Assembly (NCBI GenBank): GCA_051660685.1
Contig: JBOFQB010000101.1
Coordinates: 1-8,281 of the forward strand
Source: JAVBSX01 sp051660685
GTDB lineage: Bacteria > Planctomycetota > Planctomycetia > Pirellulales > Thermoguttaceae
Reading direction: 5' to 3'
DNA: 8,281 nucleotides
Positions 5,704 through 8,281 of this stretch are shown here, one piece after another. Under the pieces are notes generated by a model. That model worked only from the letters and a program-made list of their open reading frames with translations. It did no database searches and was not told where the DNA came from. The position numbers and the translations under genes were made by a program. Within the stretch, counting starts at the first letter, position 1. Each line of letters opens with the position of its first letter.

Positions 5704-7215
5704 ATGAAAAAGACGGTTTTAACGGTTTGTTTCATTCTCGTCCTCTCACCTTTTCTTGTCGCGCAAACCCGCGATTCTTCCCGAAATCGTCAGAAAACCC
5801 CTGCTTTTGTTCCAGAAGCGGTTTTTATGGTCGAGCAACTGTTGAAACCGCAAGGGGAATTGGGCAATGAACGGGTTTTAGACGCAATGAAAAGGGTCCC
5901 GCGTGAAAAATTTGTTCCCCCGCTTCATCGACCTTATGCTTATTTTGATACGGCTCTTCCAATTGGCAATTCGCAAACCATTTCGGCCCCTTCGATTGTT
6001 GCGTACATGACCGAAGTTCTTGACCCTCAACCGACTGATCGGGTCCTCGAAATCGGAACAGGAAGCGGGTATCAAGCTGCTGTTTTGAGTCTTTTGGTCA
6101 AGGATGTCTTTTCTATCGAAATCGTCGAACCGCTTGGAAAACGAGCCGAAAAATCACTCGCCCGTCTCGGTTATCCTAATGTTCATGTTTGGGTCGGAGA
6201 CGGTTACAAAGGTTGGCCCGCTGCTGCTCCTTTTGACAAAATCATTGTCACCTGCTCCCCCGAATCGGTCCCGCAACCGCTCATTGACCAACTCAAAGAA
6301 GGGGGACGGATGATTATTCCGGTCGGCGAACGGTATCAACAACGTTTTTACCTGTTCAAGAAAGTGGACGGTGTTCTCGAAAAAGAGGCACTCACCCCGG
6401 TTTTATTTGTTCCAATGACAGGAGAAGCGGAAGAACAGCGGGTTATTTTGCCCAATCCGGCGAAACCGGAGATCATTGGGGGGGATTTTGAGGAGACAAC
6501 GGAGGAGGGTCGCCCCATTGGTTGGCATCATGCCCGCAATGTCCTCGTCATGGAAGACGAAAAAGCACCGAAAGGGACCCATTTTCTTCGTTTTCAGGTT
6601 CAGCCGGACCCCGAGACCCTTTTGCGGCTCAATCAGCAGATGATGAACCAAGCGGTGATGAATCAACGAGGGATGAACCAATTGGGAATGAATCAACGGG
6701 GAATGAATCAGCAAGGGATGCCGCAACAAGCGGGAGTATTGCCCTTAAAGGGTGTTCAGGGAAATGTTCCGTTGACATCCCGTCCCGCACCTGCCGATCC
6801 GTCCCCCTCAAATCCGAAAACAGAAACGGGAAAAAAGGCGGATTCGCAGGAAGAGGCCAAAAACCAGATGTTGCAGGACCTGAAAACAGCCCAGTTGATT
6901 CAAGGTTTTGCGATTGACGGAAAAAAAGTACCCCGACTGAAAATTGAAGCTGTTTTTCGGGGTGAAAATATACTCTCCCTTATCCCGCAACAACCGAATA
7001 CAGGTGTCATCTGCCTGCATTTTTACGATGAAAGCCGGGAAATGATCCAACAGCTCAATCTGGCCCCGCTTTACGGCACATTTCAATGGACCCCTTTTTC
7101 AACGGTCATTACGGTTCCCCGCAAAACCGAGGAAATTATCATGTTCTTGGGCCTTTTCAACACGTCCGGGCAATTGGATGTGGACAACGTTTCCGTTCAG
7201 GGGATTGGAAAGTAG
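5704..7215 (+). CDS. pcm: Exported protein-L-isoaspartate O-methyltransferase with C-terminal beta-sandwich domain
   Basis: The 503-residue product has a signal peptide (MKKTVLTVCFILVLSPFLVA, cut near residue 20). A full PCMT domain follows at about 35-245. It shows the hallmark motifs QTISAPSIVAYMTE (91-104), VLEIGTGSGYQAAVLS (114-129, the S-adenosylmethionine motif I), SIEI (137-140), GDGYKGWP (165-172) and FDKIIVTCSPESVPQPLIDQ (177-196). Pcm enzymes methylate isoaspartyl residues in aged proteins and start their repair. Normal bacterial Pcm is about 210 residues and cytoplasmic. This one adds about 250 residues: a possible carbohydrate-binding-like beta-sandwich (IIGGDFEE... at 257 to DVDNVSVQ at 492-499), interrupted at about 300-400 by a Gln/Met/Pro-rich linker with MNQ repeats (314-343). 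ATG 5704 is preferred over an in-frame ATG at 5632 because GAGGA (5694-5698) precedes it and the signal peptide starts there. Confidence 0.87.
   Translation: MKKTVLTVCFILVLSPFLVAQTRDSSRNRQKTPAFVPEAVFMVEQLLKPQGELGNERVLDAMKRVPREKFVPPLHRPYAYFDTALPIGNSQTISAPSIVAYMTEVLDPQPTDRVLEIGTGSGYQAAVLSLLVKDVFSIEIVEPLGKRAEKSLARLGYPNVHVWVGDGYKGWPAAAPFDKIIVTCSPESVPQPLIDQLKEGGRMIIPVGERYQQRFYLFKKVDGVLEKEALTPVLFVPMTGEAEEQRVILPNPAKPEIIGGDFEETTEEGRPIGWHHARNVLVMEDEKAPKGTHFLRFQVQPDPETLLRLNQQMMNQAVMNQRGMNQLGMNQRGMNQQGMPQQAGVLPLKGVQGNVPLTSRPAPADPSPSNPKTETGKKADSQEEAKNQMLQDLKTAQLIQGFAIDGKKVPRLKIEAVFRGENILSLIPQQPNTGVICLHFYDESREMIQQLNLAPLYGTFQWTPFSTVITVPRKTEEIIMFLGLFNTSGQLDVDNVSVQGIGK
6643..6732 (+). repeat. 15-bp tandem repeat encoding MNQxG pentapeptides
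   Basis: Inside the Pcm-like gene, codons 314-343 encode MNQAV, MNQRG, MNQLG, MNQRG, MNQQG and a degenerate MPQQA. That is six consecutive 15-base units with codon-level divergence (for example aaccaa versus aatcaa). They lie in the linker that splits the C-terminal domain. The unit length is a multiple of three, so gain or loss of units would change linker length without breaking the frame. Confidence 0.85.
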
Positions 7216-7282
7216 CGTCCCGTCCAGACCAAAAATCACGCGGGTTTGGTTGCACAGACGCAAACGGGCAATTTTCTTTCTT

Positions 7283-7320
7283 CAACCTCGTAGAGGTTGT
7301 GTTATGGTAGAAAACGTCTG
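7283..7320 (+). repeat. Palindromic repeat, aacc-family, copy 1
   Basis: A 7-bp stem pairs 7283-7289 (caacctc) with 7293-7299 (gaggttg) around gta. GTTATGGT follows at 7301-7308, and the copy ends in gtctg at 7316-7320. The same layout recurs at 7332-7375. It lies in the gap between the Pcm-like and ComEA-like genes. No function is visible. Confidence 0.7.
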
Positions 7321-7331
7321 ATAATAAACCT

Positions 7332-7375
7332 GAACCCCGTCGGGGTTCCGTTATGGTGTAAAAAAATCTCGTCTG
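7332..7375 (+). repeat. Palindromic repeat, aacc-family, copy 2
   Basis: A 7-bp stem pairs 7332-7338 (gaacccc) with 7342-7348 (ggggttc) around gtc. GTTATGGT follows at 7350-7357, then an A run and gtctg (7371-7375). Compared with copy 1, two stem pairs differ by compensatory change: the outer C-G becomes G-C and an inner T-A becomes C-G. It ends 12 bases before the ribosome site of the ComEA-like gene, so it could affect that gene's leader. Confidence 0.7.
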
Positions 7376-7401
7376 TCCAAAGAAAGTAGGAGACGTTGAG
7401 A

Positions 7402-7758
7402 ATGTTACGATTCCGGGAACAGCGCAAACTGGTTTTTCTGTTGTTCTTGGCAAGCGTGCTGCTAAGTCTGCGTCTTTTTCTGTATCAACCTATTGATAAG
7501 TTAAAGGGTGCAACATCTGGGATAAAGTCGGAGACGATCCTGCTTGTTGACCCCAACCTTGCATCCTCCGTTGAATTATTGCTTCTTCCGGGCATAGGAC
7601 CTGTTCTTACGGAACGAATTCTTGAAAGCCGGACGCAAGAGGGCCGGTTTGTTGAGGTTGACGATCTTCGTCGTGTCAAGGGAATTGGCCCCAAAAAGCT
7701 GGAAAAGATCACCCCGTTTCTGCAAATCGACAAAGATTCGTTAAAAACCAACCCATGA
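7402..7758 (+). CDS. Membrane-anchored helix-hairpin-helix protein, ComEA-like
   Basis: The 118-residue protein has a basic start (MLRFREQRKL), one membrane helix at about 10-27, a short linker, and a ComEA-type double helix-hairpin-helix domain at about 57-108. The first hairpin is LLLLPGIGPVLTERILESR (59-77) and the second is LRRVKGIGPKKLEKITPFL (89-107). The two PGIGP/KGIGPK turns bind DNA backbone in this family. ComEA is the periplasmic DNA receptor in natural transformation, but stand-alone ComEA-like proteins are common in bacteria not known to be competent. The usual N-terminal IDxNxA motif is degenerate here (LLVDPNLASS). ATG 7402 is chosen because AGGAGA (7388-7393) lies eight bases upstream; an in-frame TTG at 7396 would be too close. 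A weak GATAAT (7320-7325) between the palindromic repeats could be its -10 box. No ComEC is in the window. Confidence 0.85.
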   Translation: MLRFREQRKLVFLLFLASVLLSLRLFLYQPIDKLKGATSGIKSETILLVDPNLASSVELLLLPGIGPVLTERILESRTQEGRFVEVDDLRRVKGIGPKKLEKITPFLQIDKDSLKTNP

Positions 7759-7902
7759 CAGCAGTATTTCGGTCCCCCCTCGTGATAATCGGAATAATCG
7801 ACACAAAGCGATCATCTGTTTTTTCCGTCAATAACGGCGTGTCATTATGCCGATTCTGCAACTTGTGGGAAAAATTCTCAGTATTCACAATACAATCATG
7901 GC

Positions 7903-8196
7903 AAGCTCAAAAAGGTATCTGCCCCAACGGGGCACAACAAAATAGCTAGCGGTTTTAACCGCTGGTGTCAGAAAGTCAAAAAAAAATCTGCCCCAACGGG
8001 GCACAACAAAATAGCTAGCGGTTTTAACCGCTGGAGTCAGAAAGTCAAAAAGGTATCTGCCCCAACGGGGCACAACAAAATAGCCAGCGGTTTTAACCGC
8101 TGGTGTCAGAAAGTCAAAAAAAGTATCTGCCCCAACGGGGCACAACAAAATAGCCAGCGGTTTTAACCGCTGGTGTCAAAATGTCAAAAAAAAATC
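7903..8196. repeat. Tandem array of four ~69-bp units, each with two palindromes
   Basis: Each unit contains palindrome P1 (tgccccaacggggca), a 13-base spacer (cacaacaaaatag plus c), palindrome P2 (agcggttttaaccgct) and a tail ending gtcagaaagtc, an A run and tatc. P1 starts at 7920, 7989, 8058 and 8128; P2 starts at 7948, 8017, 8086 and 8156. The periods are 69, 69 and 70 bases. Units differ mainly in the length of the A run and at single bases; units 3 and 4 extend P2 to the 20-base ccagcggttttaaccgctgg, whereas units 1 and 2 have ct in place of cc. The whole unit is repeated with no variable spacer, so this is not a CRISPR. No neighbouring gene explains it. A minus-strand open frame across it is a by-product of the period being a multiple of three. 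Confidence 0.93.
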
Positions 8197-8281
8197 TGCC
8201 CTGTAGGGGCAGCACAATACATTGTTTCGCCCTTACAGGGCGAGGTTTGATGGGAGGTCCTCCTGCCAGCGGTTAAAACCG
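8197..8281. repeat. Diverged and inverted repeat units continuing the array past the window edge
   Basis: A fifth P1-like palindrome, tgccctgtaggggca (8197-8211), has a changed core. It is followed by cgccct-tac-agggcg (8228-8242), ggagg-t-cctcc (8253-8263) and, at the edge, ccagcggttaaaaccg (8267-8281 with one base outside), which is P2 in reverse orientation. The first two palindromes can also pair with each other: 8198-8210 with 8229-8241, 13 positions with one G-T. The region looks like a related but different repeat type joined to an inverted copy. It is cut by the window end. Confidence 0.7.

Noticed and set aside
7755..7949. 64-residue open frame overlapping the end of the ComEA-like gene
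   Set aside because: No recognisable domain, no ribosome site of note, and its 3' part runs into the repeat array.
7885..8148. Minus-strand 87-residue open frame with 23-residue repeats containing PRWGR
   Set aside because: It exists because the repeat period of 69 bases is a multiple of three and the unit happens to lack stops in that frame. The signal is in the DNA palindromes, not in a protein.
7903..8281. CRISPR array
   Set aside because: There are no unique spacers: the full 69-bp unit is repeated. The two palindromes lie within the unit, and no cas gene is present.
7903..8281. Integron attC sites or cassette array
   Set aside because: No integrase gene, no cassettes between the repeats, and the palindromes lack attC-type R and L boxes that I could recognise.

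Overview
The window reads as chromosomal DNA from a planctomycete of moderate GC content. The evidence is a BBP7-type outer-membrane beta-barrel protein (a family known mainly from Planctomycetes), a PEP-CTERM sorting tail, a type IV pilin-like protein with a large C-terminal domain, and an exported protein-isoaspartate methyltransferase with extra domains. Gene density is modest. Several intergenic gaps carry short palindromic repeats.

Layout. Bases 2-94 are the 3' end of a plus-strand PEP-CTERM protein, followed by a textbook intrinsic terminator (180-217). A near-consensus promoter (282-310) then drives tatA (398-622). A G4-type motif and a hairpin separate tatA from three minus-strand genes. 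In transcription order these are a UVR-motif protein (3025-3765), a class I/II aminotransferase (1751-2860) and a GspH-like pseudopilin (773-1639). An AT-rich divergent gap (3766-4178) separates this group from three plus-strand genes: the BBP7 beta-barrel (4179-5603), the exported Pcm-like protein (5704-7215) and a membrane-anchored ComEA-like helix-hairpin-helix protein (7402-7758). Bases 7759-7902 show no convincing gene. From about 7903 to the right edge there is a tandem array of ~69-bp units, each with two palindromes, followed by diverged and inverted pieces of the same or a related family.

Function. The genes do not form one pathway. A cell-envelope and export theme recurs: PEP-CTERM tail, TatA, pseudopilin, beta-barrel, exported methyltransferase, membrane-anchored ComEA-like protein. 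The aminotransferase and the UVR protein look like general metabolism or housekeeping.

The most distinctive content is repetitive. (1) A REP-like hairpin family lies directly after three stop codons, each time in the same orientation relative to the upstream gene. One copy is doubled into an inverted pair resembling a REPIN, and the stems show compensatory changes. (2) A pair of palindromes precedes the ComEA-like gene, also with compensatory changes. (3) The 69-bp array lies at the right edge. I found no CRISPR array, tRNA, rRNA, transposase or phage gene. All family assignments come from reading motifs in the sequence; no database search was run.
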